Part shown: positions 35,601 through 48,600 of the stretch, piece by piece | Numbering within the stretch: the stretch's first letter is position 1 | Layout: the number at the start of each line of letters is the position of its first letter | Source: Varroa destructor | Taxonomy: Eukaryota > Arthropoda > Arachnida > Mesostigmata > Varroidae | DNA length: 64,000 nucleotides | NCBI RefSeq assembly: GCF_002443255.2 | Contig: NW_019211454.1 | Coordinates: forward strand, 10,314,248 to 10,378,247 | Reading direction: 5' to 3' | Notes under the pieces: generated by a model | The model's database searches: none | What the model saw: only the letters and a program-made list of their open reading frames with translations | Told to the model about the DNA's origin: nothing | Position numbers and translations under genes: made by a program

Positions 35601-36231
35601 GCACTGTCGGCATCTTGCTTCAGGGGAGGGCAGCTCTCTCTAGTGCCGTTCTTCACACTAGAGGCGCTGCTCTCGCTGTTAGGATAATGCCTTCGTCTCT
35701 ATAAGATGAAATTCTTCGTCTTGTAATAGAAACTGATAGGAAGCTAACGTTTCGTCCACTTTGGCAATCTGCATGATGCGCCAGCTGCATAGGGCTGGCG
35801 CTCCTAAAAACAGCGTCTGTTGCAACCCCTGGCGGTCGCAAACTGCACATCCTCACTTCAGAGGTGATGTGTACATTCGTTCACACGCCATCGAAAAGTC
35901 CAAGCTTGTTGCTCGACCCACCCATTTTACACATTGAATTCGAAGCACAGTGACGCAGACAAGCATAAAGCGGCTTATTGTTATATAGCGCCCCCTGCTT
36001 TTAACACGCCAGATTCGTCGGCGTCGCCAAGTAGGCACTATATCATACAGAAAATAGCGCTCCTGTAGAAATCTGCTGTCAATTCAGCGGCTAACGAGTG
36101 TACAGACGGTAGTCAAATTAGCAAGACGAAAGTTACATAATTGAGATAACATACTAGAAAAAAACTTTAAGGAACTTCTTTACTGTAAGAAGTGAACTTT
36201 CGCGCGGCTAGAGCAACTTTACAGCAGGAAT
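32641..36231. other. Intergenic, upstream of the knot-protein gene
   Basis: About 3.6 kb with no supported gene. A short in-frame INIDKAFDQV at 33090-33120 recalls retrotransposon reverse transcriptase, but nothing around it supports that. The last 800 bases are more GC-rich and carry the CTCF-like motif at 35986-35999, so they may hold the promoter. Confidence 0.45.
35986..35999 (-). promoter_or_regulatory. CTCF-like motif upstream of the knot-protein gene
   Basis: tagcgccccctgct at 35986-35999; the reverse complement AGCAGGGGGCGCTA matches the CTCF core at 12 of 14 positions. It lies about 235 bases before the start codon at 36232. Binding is not shown. Confidence 0.4.
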
Positions 36232-39200
36232 ATGTTCGCATTGATGAAGACTAGTGTACCCGTATGTTGTGTCGCGGCAGTGATCGCTACGTTCTGCCAC
36301 ATCACCATAACGATAGCGGAACTAGCAGACTCAGCTAACAACAACACGTCGAGCGTATCGAGTATCACTGCTCCTCAGACGTCAAATGAAGCGCTTTCCA
36401 CTACAACTGGCGTCCCAAAACCACGTTGTCCAGGTACCTGTCACGGAAGTGTGATGAGTCTATTCTGTGAGCACGTCGACACTATGTTCGGCTGTCCTGA
36501 AGGTTAGTACAAATAAACAGAGTTAAAGAGACTATTACGTACGGCGCAGATGCCTTAAGCTGACGCTGAATACGGCACAACAAACATCACCTATCTACCT
36601 TAACGCGTTCATATGGAGAGCGCAGAAGCAAGTTATAATGGAAAAGTACGTACTTGCATTTCTTGCGACAACATGGGGCTTTTGGTAACAACCAGAAATC
36701 AATTCATCTAATAGGCAATCAGAAACAGGTACCACAACAATACTTAGCGAAAGTACGCTAATGCAATACCTTGTTTCGCCTCTCACCAACAAAGACCTTA
36801 ACATCCTGCTTTTCCCTAGGCCCTGCTGACTACGTAAAAAATAGTACTAGCCCACTACATTGTATTACTTAATGTAATGGCCAGTTCGTTTAATTTGAAA
36901 AAGGTGGCCTGCCAGAAGTCAAATTTCATTTGCTCACCTTAGTTGGCGGTAGTAATAAAATTTACCAAAGCTTGATAACTCCATGTCAACAGTGCAACAT
37001 CGCGACGTCATAGAGGGTATATTTGCGTCAGACGGGTTAGGCAAATTTTGTTGAGTTTATAAAACTTGATCTGAAAGATTCGCTACGAGATTTAAAAACA
37101 GTATTAGGTAACAACGAGCGGCACTAGATTTATAACAACTTCCCCGTGTTTGGACATCTGTCGTGAAACCTATGCGCGATGATATATCTGGTTAGCTACT
37201 TCGTTTCTTTCCATTCGTTTTTCCCTCTTGCATCCAAAGCAAAAACAATCCCTATCAGTTTCTAAGGTTTGTTTTGAGGGCTTTCGTTGCTTGACGTTTG
37301 AAGCGACGACGTAGATTCTCGGACACCACTGACAAGTTGGCTAGAATGTACGCGAGGCTTCATCGCTTCTTTAGAGGAAGCAGTTTTGACCTGATTTAAG
37401 TATTCAACATTTTTTACTACAAGATATTCCTGTATGATGCACATCCCATACAGCACAATCAGGACTATTTTCAGGTCGAACAGGCCGAGAGTGACTGTTC
37501 GCGATGAAGCGATACGATTATTCACGTAGCAGCACTGTTTCACTGCATCTTTCGATGGCGTACAAAGAACAGCAGTTCCAAATTTGCTTTTCATGGATAG
37601 GAGACGATCTGGCAAAGCACAAACAGCCAGTACCCGCTGTCCTGCTTCCCCTGCCAATTTCTTTGCGAGTTGATGAGTTGGATACTTGGATGAGTTGGAC
37701 AGAACAAAGCTTGAAAAATATTTAAATCTGACAGAGCGATTCCGAAAGCAGCAAAATGCACGATGGTGCACGCCACGTCGTCCATGATCGCTGTTTTATA
37801 AATAATATATCTATAATTAAAGGATTGACTAGAACGCCTTTGGCAACATTAGACATCAAATCGTGAACACTCTATCATATTTCAAGAAACAAAAATCTCT
37901 AGAAAACTTAATGTGGATTTGTCAATGATTCAAAGCTTGTTCTACATGGTAACAATAAAATTTATGTATTCGGCGCGCATTTGTTCATGGCGTATGTATG
38001 ATAAAATATTTGCTAGTTTCCATTTAGTAGTATTGCATAGTCTCAGGGTGTTTTCGCGCAGCCATTTGCATCTAGAATCTACCACCATTAATTCAGAAAT
38101 TTTTAAGCAACAAAACGTGATTTTTCGAGCGCTTAAACTTCTGACGCGCGGTTACTTCGGCAGCCGTCTTCCTAATAATAGTCGTTTCAAAAAAAAAGTT
38201 GTACTTGCCTGCCTTTGTTTAAGGCGGCTCCAATCGAAGCTATTTTCGATAATTCAATGCAAAAGAGATCGGCACATATGCTTATCACGGGTATGTCTGA
38301 ACTAGCCGAAGCAGAGTCCCGGTTAGGAAGGAAGATGGAATTATAGATTTAGTATCTCTTACGCAATTCATAATTGTGAACTACGAGGCTTTGCGCCTGT
38401 CAGAAGGCCAATACACTCTGAGAACAACACTAAGCATTAAAAAAATTGAAAATATCTTCTATGTGTTGGCTTAAATAACTGGCATTTTTGCATTGATGCT
38501 AGTAGAGTTAGCATTTTCGAAACGTTTCGTTACTTGTGTTATGTAAAATAAACTGGACGCGCAGATGATTTCAAGAACCATTTTCAGACAACACTCAAGG
38601 AATCAGATAATACATTTGAAGTTTTTTTTTTTTCTAATTTCTGCTGTGTAGCGGCTTGCTTTCAATACCTCTGAGTGACTCAGATACGATGCACGTGACC
38701 GTTGTGTTTTTTGAAGGCAAACGGGACGTAAGGAATAAACTGAGGGCTTTTGGTGTCTCTATAATCCTCGACTTCACAGTTAACGCAGGTTGCGGAGGTG
38801 CCCACTCGGCTTCGCAGCCGTCCAATGTTCTGATATTATTGCCGCGTAGGCATCGTTTCCTTCTGGCTAGAGACATTAGTTCTTACTTCAGCAGATCTCT
38901 GAGTATCTGAAAATTTGAATGATTTTTCTTCGAAGTGCATGTCCTGCATGGCGTTAGCGTCTGTGGCATTCGTTCATTTACTATGTCATAATAGAATAGC
39001 ACAGAAAATCACATTGAACCGAGAAATACGTACATATTGTTTCAATTCGAATGTTACTTTTCTTAGAATTTAATATCTAGCTTAGCATACGTATTTATTT
39101 TTTTGTTTGTTTACTCGTTGGCGATTGGACATTAGGAATGCTAGACAACGGTCACGACATCAACATTGGTTAACATCGTCATTTTTTTTATGTAATTTAC

Positions 39201-40368
39201 GTATGATCGAAGCGTAAATGACCAGACGTATTTCCACTTCAGTTGTGCTCATTGCTTTAGCTAACTAATTTACGTATGAGTCATAATGTGATTGCCTTAT
39301 TTGGCCTGGGTCAAGCAAGAGTTTTTTGACGCATGCGAATATATAGAAGTCGTTCAGTACGAAATATGACAGAGTGAACTTAACTTTTTTAAAGCATTTT
39401 GCTGTTTTACTTACAATCGCAATATGCACTGTATCATTCGAGTGATAACTTATTTATTCGGTTGCTATAAAAGTTTGGGTGCGGTAAGTCCTGAAGGGCA
39501 TTTTTGCGTCATTCTGAAATTTAAACAATTTGCCTATTAAGAAGCTATCGATGTTTTGAAAAAAGTGGTAATCTGCGACAGCAGTGCCTGGAAAATCTGG
39601 TAGGTTACAGAAAACCTCCAATTGTATTTTCATCACCGTCATTTTTCTGGTCTGATATCGAACGTTGTCGGAGAACAGGGGCCATTCCTTTTTGCCCACT
39701 GGCTTTGGTAGCTTAATGCACAGCTCGTTCATCATCCCTAATTGTTGCCGATACATTCGGCCGTAATCGACTAATCGGGAGTCATGAAGCTGTAAAAGAT
39801 AACACCGGCCCAAACAGACACCGTAAGTTGTTGACCGTTGCTTTATTGCGATATTGCACTGATCCATTGACGTAGCCGCCTGTGGCTACCACATACGGCC
39901 TATTTTTTGTCTCAATTCGATGAACGAATGGTTACTCTTATAAGATGAAGAGGAACAAAACGGCTAAGCAGTTCTCCTCACGCCTTCGTTTCGCATACAT
40001 CGACTCTGGATGTTACCACCCGTACACGTTATATGAATTAAGTTCCGTCACATTTATTGACGTTTTGACTTTCGCCTTCATAGGAAGCCTGTCACAGTAC
40101 TTATTTTCGAGTTCAAAAAGGTCCCTTTTTAGGATTTCTGACATCAACAGCTCACGCTGCTTCCAGTAGTTCATCACTACGATTCATCAAATACGAAGTA
40201 TCCATACAACAAGCTGTCCTCGCTGCTGTGGTTCCAAAGTGGAACTGAAAGGAACAAGTGGGTTTTGAGAGCCAGAAAAAGTCGAAAAATATCTGATCTC
40301 TACAACGTAGCGCCACCATGAAATACTAAAGAAACGTTTTTTTGCTGCACGAATATATTTACATATTT

Positions 40369-40412
<44 letters not shown>

Positions 40413-40693
40413 AAACTCAACTCGTTCATCTGTTTTCAATACTAGGTGAATTCTGCTGCATTCGGAGGCCCACTACGCCGACTCCGCCTACCACCGAAGC
40501 TGAGATACCTGAATGCAAGGGTTTTTGTATACCATATTTTCTATCCGGCCTCTGCTATAGACCTGCTCGACTTATTCTACGAACAATCAATTGTGAACAG
40601 GAAACGCTCTGCTGTGATAATACGCCTGCTTCGCTCTTACCAATACTTCCTGATGACTCAGAAAATGAGATGCGCCGATCACGTTTTTGGTGA
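36232..40693 (+). CDS. Secreted protein with two masquerade/CLIP-type disulfide knots, two exons
   Basis: Exon 36232-36502 (donor gttagt) joins exon 40446-40693 in phase 1 across a 3.9-kb intron, giving 172 residues. Residues 1-29 are a signal peptide (hydrophobic CCVAAVIATFCHITITIA). A Ser/Thr/Asn-rich linker runs from 30 to 65. The first six-cysteine knot spans C66-C95 with spacing C-x3-C-x8-C-x8-C-x5-CC; the intron falls inside it, and the join restores its last CC. After a TTPTPPTTE linker, the second knot spans C114-C147 with C-x3-C-x8-C-x12-C-x5-CC and ends CCDNT. The pattern, including KGFC and CCDN, resembles the repeated knots of Drosophila masquerade, an extracellular serine-protease homologue. 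No trypsin-like domain follows: the frame stops at 40691-40693, and AATAAA lies at 40780-40785. An alternative is that splicing from a weak donor (tttttg then gtgatc, cut after 40689) continues to unseen exons. Confidence 0.72.
37262..37771 (-). other. 169-codon open frame of unknown nature
   Basis: The longest unassigned open frame in the window, inside the knot-protein intron on the opposite strand. It has one hydrophobic stretch (LFDLKIVLIVLYGMCII), basic and Ser-rich ends, and a C-terminus rich in Ser and Gln. I recognise no domain. An embedded transposon fragment or chance reading frame is as likely as a gene. Confidence 0.15.
39454..39867 (-). pseudogene. Mariner transposase fragment
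   Basis: The 137-codon open frame contains, in order, VCLGRCYLLQLHDSRLVDYG (usual form VWWDxkGxIyyELL...G.tv), MYRQQLGMMNELCIKLPKP (usual YcqQLdrlneal..KrP), FSDNVRYQTRKMT (usual hhDNARPHtAkmT) and TAVADYHFFQNIDSFLIGKLF (usual DLaPSDYHlFrsLqn.L.gk.F). This is the C-terminal half of a mariner transposase. The D of DN and of DYH are retained, but the WWD residue is lost and the frame ends before the usual C-terminus, so it is inactive. It lies antisense in the intron of the knot-protein gene. Confidence 0.85.
40370..40408. repeat. (TA)n microsatellite
   Basis: About 19 TA units, 37 bases upstream of an intron acceptor. Confidence 0.95.
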
Positions 40694-40779
40694 TCTGAGC
40701 TATATCTGTATACGTGCTTAGCATTGCAGCACGGAAATCTAATATTCAAAAATAGCTTTGATCATAATACGGAGGTCTT

Positions 40780-40785
40780 AATAAA
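40780..40785 (+). terminator. Possible polyadenylation signal of the knot-protein gene
   Basis: AATAAA lies 87 bases after the stop codon at 40691-40693. This fits the gene ending here rather than continuing into a protease domain. Confidence 0.4.
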
Positions 40786-42672
40786 TAACGTAATCTTTAG
40801 AAACTGGCGCGTAGGGCACACTTGTACACTACACAGTGTATACACAGTGTGTTATGACATCGTTAAGAAATACCACGTATTTCTTTATGATAAAACAGTA
40901 ACAAAAAGCGTCCGAATAGCTTTAGTAGCTCTGCAAAAAAACGAGAAGATGATCTAGAAGTAAGCGAGTCCCCGTTGTCGTCTGCTGTTTAGCGTTTGTC
41001 TAATCTGACCTTGCAGATCGTCGTCAAATGACACAGGAATACACTGACTAATACGACAAACGCGTCGTACAAAGAGGAAACACGCATCTTCTTAAGCGCC
41101 CGTCTAAGCTCTCGCTTCACTAACACCATAATGAGTGTGATTAAATTTTTAAAAATACATAAAAGTATGCAAATGATGATGATAGTAGTAGCGACGCTTC
41201 GTTCAGACTGCAGAATAACAACGCGCCATTTTTCAAACAAGAATTTTGACTAGCAAATTAATTATGTACTTCATATACGATGCAGTGCTCTACTAGTTCT
41301 AATCTATATTATGTATAAGGTTAGAGCCTCATCTATAATGTATCCCTATTTCGAAATGGCGAAATAAACATTTTTCACTATAAATATATGCACTATTATA
41401 TATCGGTCAGCATGTTTATTTAAGCATCAGTCTAGCAAAGATCGTTATAATAAGATACATGTTTTCATGTATATTTAATATAATATATATAATTTAGTTC
41501 GAACATTTATGAAATATTAATGCCAATGGGTTTCCTACATAAAGCAAGTCGTTGTGTGTAGCCCTAGTCATATTTAATTAGTAATAATAGCAATTATTCT
41601 GACGCGACGGTGCTCGAAAATGTACCCCACACTTCAATTCAAACGGAAGCTACTATACGGTAGTGTGAAAATATCTTGCATGGACAGAGTACATAAAGGA
41701 ATGGGATTGTCTGGTCACATTTGTTGTACATACCTTCATCTAAAGCAGCGCTGTCAAACCTAGAGGTCTGGGTCGGTATGTTTAACATGCTGGGTTAGTG
41801 TCTTTGAGTGGGGTTACTGAATAATCACCAGAATCTATAGACGGCAATCGAGTAGCGTCCTAATGACTCGCAACGGCTATCAGAGAGCTTAGCGGCACTC
41901 TGTGTTGGTAAGTGTCACTGAGTATTTTTTTTTGCCTTTATTATGCTCTCAAACGCTTGACGACGTTACGGGCCCATTCTAACGTCGCAATATTCTACAT
42001 AACATCAGCGTCAATGTATAACTATAAACCATAATACCTTAACAAGTCTGAGTATATGGCTTAAGAAACGCCTACATGTGCCAGTTCAAAAACGAATGAC
42101 TTGCTTGTTTAAGACTGATATCCTAATTCAAATTCTGCGCTTCGAAGTAATACCCGCAAGATGCAGCACACTTCAACACCTTTTTTAGCTCTCAAAACAC
42201 TTCGGTAGTTAGAACTGTCCTAGTAGACCTTCTGACGCCTAATCGGCAGGCCAAAATGGCGTGACATTGTGATCTCCACTCGCTTTTTTCGAGTGATTCG
42301 CCGAGTGGCAGCGATAAGTTGTTTCATCCTGCCCATGTGTTGGCTATCACAGGCTTTCTAGGATGAAGATCATCTTCGATGGATACCTGTCCGTCGCTAT
42401 TTGAGCCTTACGTAGTGTGTGATCTTCATGCGCCGAGTGTATGTGCGGTCAAAATTTGTCTTAACATAAAACCTAGGGAAGAACAGACAAAACTCTTAAT
42501 ACATACGACTAATACGTGTAGAGATTACAAGCCATGGCATATGTTCCATGATTGCACCAGCTAGAAGTCATCGTTGTCGTAAATTTCAGCCAGAGACAAA
42601 GGAGGGGTCGTTGCTTTGAGAGCGACGCTTGTCCTCAATGTGTCTTGATAACGAATAAGCTGAACGGAATGG

Positions 42673-42692
42673 ACTGACCGACCGACCGACCG
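42673..42692. repeat. (GACC)n short tandem repeat
   Basis: Four to five units of GACC. Confidence 0.85.
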
Positions 42693-45600
42693 CCCGATTA
42701 ACGAAAGAGCCTGAGCGCGACTAGTCCACTGTGTAAATGAAGAGGTTAAGTGTAGAGTATCCATGTAGCTTCCCGTACAACAATGGATGTATAGGTAGTA
42801 AAGTATTGTTGATTCACTAATAGTGCAATGAACACATGGGGTTAAATAATTGATGTTAAAATAGTGGTTATTTATTCTCATAATTTATAGACATCTGTGA
42901 AGAGCTTTCAAATAAGTCTCTGGGATTTTTTAGTTTGTCCATGCGTTTATTAAGGAAAAGGAGGTGCTTCTATTTAATCAATCGCTGGCAGTCGACCAGT
43001 TAGTTAATCGATTGGTAAAGCAGAATTACGGAGCAATTGTGAAGTACTCCCGTGCTGTAACAGTAATATATTGGAAAATTAGATAAACATTCACGACAAT
43101 CGTAAAGTAAGTCTGTGGTGCTTAAGTAAGTAATCACTTGAATGATTTATTGTTTTGAGATCGAATGGCCTCACAGTCTTCTAGATTGAGTTCACCAATC
43201 GTGATGCTATACCATAACGAGACGGTGTCACGAGGAATCATACTCGAGATATCAAATCTTCGAAGGTCATCTCTGTTCTATAGTGGCAACGAGTGGGCAT
43301 AAAAAAAAACCACTGCGTTACATCGTGCCATGCCATTAGAAGGGGTGATTCGAAAGTTCAAAGCACTATTTTATAATCCCCACCGTATTTTCTGCATTTA
43401 GCAACGTGAAAAGACGTTCGTTATTCTTCGAATTTTGAATGATATTCGCAGGATTGCAATGGTAAAGATAGGTTATAAAATAAAAATAATAACACTTATT
43501 TATGAGTCTAAGGTACTCAAGCTTGTGGATGCGCTATAGTACTCCTTCGGTCCTAGAAGCGCATCGCTTTTAGTTAAGCTAAATAAATTTCCATTGCCCC
43601 CCAGCCAGCTATAACTCATCGCATAGCTTCATCGTATAATTCATGATACGACAAAACTGAATTTACGTACAATTATAATAATGTTTGCCGTCCCATTGTA
43701 GTGGTTTTCTTGACGGCCGTTGTTATTGATAGAAACCTGTGTGCCTGAAACAATTGAAATTAGAAGGAAGATAAGCTTTTATCCTTCGAATAACTCCTCG
43801 CAGATAAGTTGAGCACTCAACAGTTCCGCAATGTGCGTCACTTGTACGTAATCAAATAGCACGTAACGACTACGTAAATGGTCGAAGTGAAGAATCTGCA
43901 CATTCACAAAACGTTTTTATGGAAACCTCTAACGTAAGATGGTAAGATAAACTGAGTCGATAATGAGACGAGAGTAACACAAAGTCCGAAAGAACATACG
44001 TTCGGACGTCGTGTGGCCATGACGCGTCTGCGCGCGTATTTCACAGTGCGCGCTCGCATGGATTGTAATAGTATTTTACACTTTGTTTTAATAAAAAGGT
44101 TTAATGGCTGAATATATATTGTGAAAAAAGTGCCTGGAAAAACTAACCCCGTATGCCATAGGCAAGATAGATATTCTCATTTTCTTTAGGAGTAGATCTA
44201 CATAATTCATATATAATTTTTAGCGGTAGTATAATCGTTCATTGCGCTTCCAAGGTTTACAATGCATGTTTTGCTGACTCTAGGACCTTTTTTTGGTATT
44301 GTCAATAGGAGAAGTAATTTTCCGAGAAGTGACGTGCCTTTTTAAGCCGCAGTTTCCCCATGATGTCTACAGGACGAAACGACGCCGGACGAACACACTG
44401 TCGTTACTGCAGAATTGAACCGTGGTATCGTCATGGAACGAAACAGTGAAAGAAAAAGAGAGAACTCGAACAATTCGTCGTTTCTATAACTGGAGGATAT
44501 TAAATCGCCTACCAGTCATGCGCCAGTCAACGCGTCGGCCCGTAGAAGGTGGTTCTATGCAGGACACCTAGCTGTCTCTCTCCGTCCCCAATGGAGCCTT
44601 TGACAAAGTCGAATTTTGAACCGAACGAACTTCGAATAATTCGGGCTGAGTGTCGAACGGTTGGCTATAAACTAACTACACGAACGCGTCATGGAAACAG
44701 TCATCATTGTTTGTCCATGAATTGAGTCGCGCTTTGTGACGTCTACCGATTCCATTCAACGTGACAGGAAAGCGGTCGTGACGGAAAAGTATCAACCAAA
44801 TTCCTGAGCTGCTGCTACCCAGCAAACTGTCATTGAATATTCCTGGCAAATTGAACTATGGACAGCAAGCAAAAGAGGGACTACAACGCTATATAGTTCC
44901 CCTTAATTAAGGTCTGCCTTGATAGTCTAGGTCAGCGTGAAAATTCATAGCAAGAATAGAAGGCCCAGGACAGCCTGCGCGGTTCTGCCTGCCGGAATGC
45001 TCAACCATGAATGGCGCTGTAAGTCCATTAAGAATAGAAGTTATGATATTTAAGTATTAGCTCAGCTGCTACATAATAGTCGTGCAAAGCAGCTGTGCAC
45101 AGGGGTATGATACCACAACGCCTAGATGCAAACGCCGTTCTTCGTGTATTGACTGCTTTACTTCAGTTATACGTAAGAAAATGTTTGTTCTCACCCAGAA
45201 ATATATTTCTTCTTTACCCCCTGGCGACAGTATATTTATAAGCGATTGAATGCTTCATCAAAAACGATGATGTGATGAAAAAAGTCGCTGCTCGACAAAG
45301 CTGATCCAATATGGGATCGGCGATCGGAATGAACGATCCTTGTAATAGTATGAGATTTCTAACTATCGAACCAACGGTATCCCGTAGGGGTGAAGACAGC
45401 TTTCTTGCTTGGAAAATGTATAGCTTCTCGATCGGCCGACAACGTCGTGTTGAGCATATTCGACTGTGCACATACTGTTCCGTACTGTAGCAGTTTCGTG
45501 ACTTGCCTCTCTAGCCGCGCTGAATATCTCGATCAATCGTTTTAATTTTACCTTCGTTAACGAAAAATGTCGTCCGCATTATGGACGACACTTGTCGACA

Positions 45601-48600
45601 CGAGTGGCATCGTAACCGATGAGTTCATATTTTAATAGCAATTGAATCTACAAAAGACAAAGGTTCCCTTTTCCTACTGTTCGAATGTACAGCTTCCTGT
45701 TATTGAAGCAAATACGAGAAGCCTGTGTACCTTTCGCATATATTAGTCGCTGTTACGCGTATCGGTCTCTCAGTTGTTACCCGTTATTGTTAGACGATAT
45801 TAATTCTCACTGGTCAAAACGAAAAGTAACTACGTACTTATGTTCGACGGTAGCATAGGGCAACAGAAATTCGCCTGAAGAAGCATATTCATAAGGAAAT
45901 AGTATATCCCTTGGACCACAAAAAGCGTGTGTAGATGCGGTAGCTGTCTGTCTCCAACTCTCGCTCCCTAGCGAATGAAAAGTTCGCTAGAATGCTAGAA
46001 ACACGCACTGAAAGGGACGCTCGTGGCGGCCATTGATTGCTCACATTGAAATTACACACTAATTGAGATCGTCTCACAGATTCGATCTCAATGAATTGCC
46101 ATAACGATCATTATTAACAATCTCGAATACATTCTTCCGTTGTTGTACTGTAGGAGGGTGCGTGTAATTCAAAGCGGAGCATGAAAGATAGTCACTTGTC
46201 ACAGCAAATGGTCACCTTTTACTGGAGATGGCCTCGAATTTGTAAATAATTTGCCTTAAGTGAATGTGCAAAACCGGTCTTGAAAAAATCTGCTAATACT
46301 GGTAAGAAAAAAAGTTTTGCCAAAATTATTCGTCGACTACCTTTGTTTACCTCGAGAACTGTGGGCTTAGCTATAAAAGGGAAGAAGTGATGGAGGATTT
46401 ATTTCTTAGAGAAAAGTTCTAAAGTTCGGAAGTTCATGCGTAATTAGGTCAACTAGCGTAGAGGCCTCTAAAGGCCTTTCTTGCTGGACTTTCTCTGGGG
46501 ATTATTCTAGCGGTTCGTATGATTTTTTTTTAACAAACAGTATTCGGGCCTATTACTCTATTGTTGGAGCAGAAAAGCGGCTTTGTTGCGAGAAGACAAG
46601 TTTAGCTAACTTCTTTTGTAGCTTGCTAACTCAGTAGTTATAATCTATATATATTCCTTTCTAGTTGCATCTTTCTGGCAGAGACGACGATTTAGCTTGC
46701 TACGATGCTATGACTTACGCTTGTTTAGCCATTTGAGTACGTAAAAGTAGTTCGCCGGTGTGGAAGTTGATATTGACGAGCGTTGTCCTTGTGACTGAGG
46801 TAAATCACGAACTTGACCTGGCGAGAATCACTCTATATAAATTCATTCGTGTCTGAGCTTCGCACCTCGCACCCGGGAATAGTTTACCTATTGCTATGAA
46901 TGTTTATATTCTGTAAATCCGCTCCCTACGGGTTTAGTACTTCGTAGCTGTAGTATACACAAACGACGTCATTTGCTTTGTAGCACGGATGGCCTTAGCA
47001 TGCGAGTATTGTACCTGAACTGCTTAAACCTCTCCAAAGGTTGCATAGGGCGATTCGTTTCCCCTCTAGCGGGTACTGCTTTATGTTCCTTGAATGAATA
47101 ATAAACACTTATGCTGCCAGGATGGGCCTTTTTTTATATCAGGTAGGCTAAGTAATATGAAGGCAAAGACCTACTCCAACGCGTCCGCAAACTCTATGTC
47201 GGAATTTTTTTCTTGCCAGAATGCGTTGGCCTATCTTGCTCAACTGGCAACTGCTAAATAAATAAAAAAATTCCTGCTGGTAGTAAATAAAGTGCATGCA
47301 CGAACAGTTATACCGTAGATGACGATTCTATCGACGATATCATGGCCATTATTTGACAGCGGAAATGGGCGGAATGGGGTAGGCTCATGTGGGCGAAACA
47401 ATCATCATATTTTATGTTGATCCTAAACTTTTGTTATCCTATAGAGATTCATTTCGAGTGGGGGGCTCGAAATTTATTCACCGTCACCGTTCGAATTTAT
47501 TACTTTTTTCCAGAACTAGCATTATCAGTACAAAATTATTTATGCAATAAGCAACTTTGCAGTTTTCCTATTATATTGATGATCTGCGCCGACGCATCGA
47601 TCGGGCAGAATTTTACAAGTGGCTTTACATCGTAACATAGTTTAGTGTGCATCTATACATTTTTATTGTTATTTTGATGACTATTCTTGTTTTTGATCTA
47701 AAATAGAAGTAACTTCACGCGAACACTGAGAAGTTGTTGTTTTGTTGAAGAAAGTATTTCAAGTAGCTACTTATTGAACTATTCTCCCGCTCTTGCATCA
47801 TAACGTATTTTAAGATTTTACTGTAGCTATTACTATTTGTGGCCGAGTATTTTTGTTTTGTTTTTCATGAAAAAGATGATGATATAGAAAAATTCCAATT
47901 CTGAGACAGGTTTCGCCAATGCTATGTACTTTTCTTAATTGAACCAGCCGTTTATTACGATGAGCGCGTTTTTCTTTAATGGTTGTCTGATTTATCGCTA
48001 ATATTGGCTTCCTGAAGCTGCGGCAAGTGTTGCGTATTATGACCCATGTTGAACGATGTCTTTTCAGCGTGTTTTGCGCAGGCTAATGTCTGGCCATCTA
48101 GAGGGTTGGACTGCTACTGGCAAAGACAAATTTTAATTAGCGTTGCCTGTACATCCGAAGCAATCGTTGTGGTTCACAATGTACGTTGATGGGGCATTTT
48201 TATGTATATCGATATTGCCGCCTGGCGGGCAACGTCATTATACGAAATATTTACGTAGCAGTAAAACGCTATCGCGGGAAACGTGTCAAACACGTTTAAC
48301 AGTGACACTATTATTAAGCATTGTTACTATATAATTATAATTAGTATCGGTTTCGCTAGCAATGACAAGCTCTAGTTATTCTCAGTTCCCATCACGACGT
48401 TGTTTGTACGTCCATAGTTCAATGTATAGCTAATAACAATTTCAATCGGTATTGACTATGAAATTAAATTAAATATTTTAGTTTTTCCATCCGACTGTAT
48501 CTTTTCATCGCCAGTTGTTACCCTCCACGTAAATAGAGTAGAAGGTGCTGCATCCGGTACATTGAACAACGCATGTATTCGATTGATACAATTCAATTGG

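Larger units (their letters stand above)
36503..40445 (+). other. Large intron of the knot-protein gene
   Basis: Donor gttagt at 36503, acceptor ctag at 40442-40445. It contains a 169-codon open frame on the - strand (37262-37771), the mariner relic at 39454-39867 and a TA microsatellite at 40370-40408 close to the acceptor. Confidence 0.65.

Noticed and set aside
47560..47636. YYIDDL in one frame, resembling a reverse transcriptase active site
   Set aside because: No supporting motif upstream or downstream; the frame is short and closes soon after.
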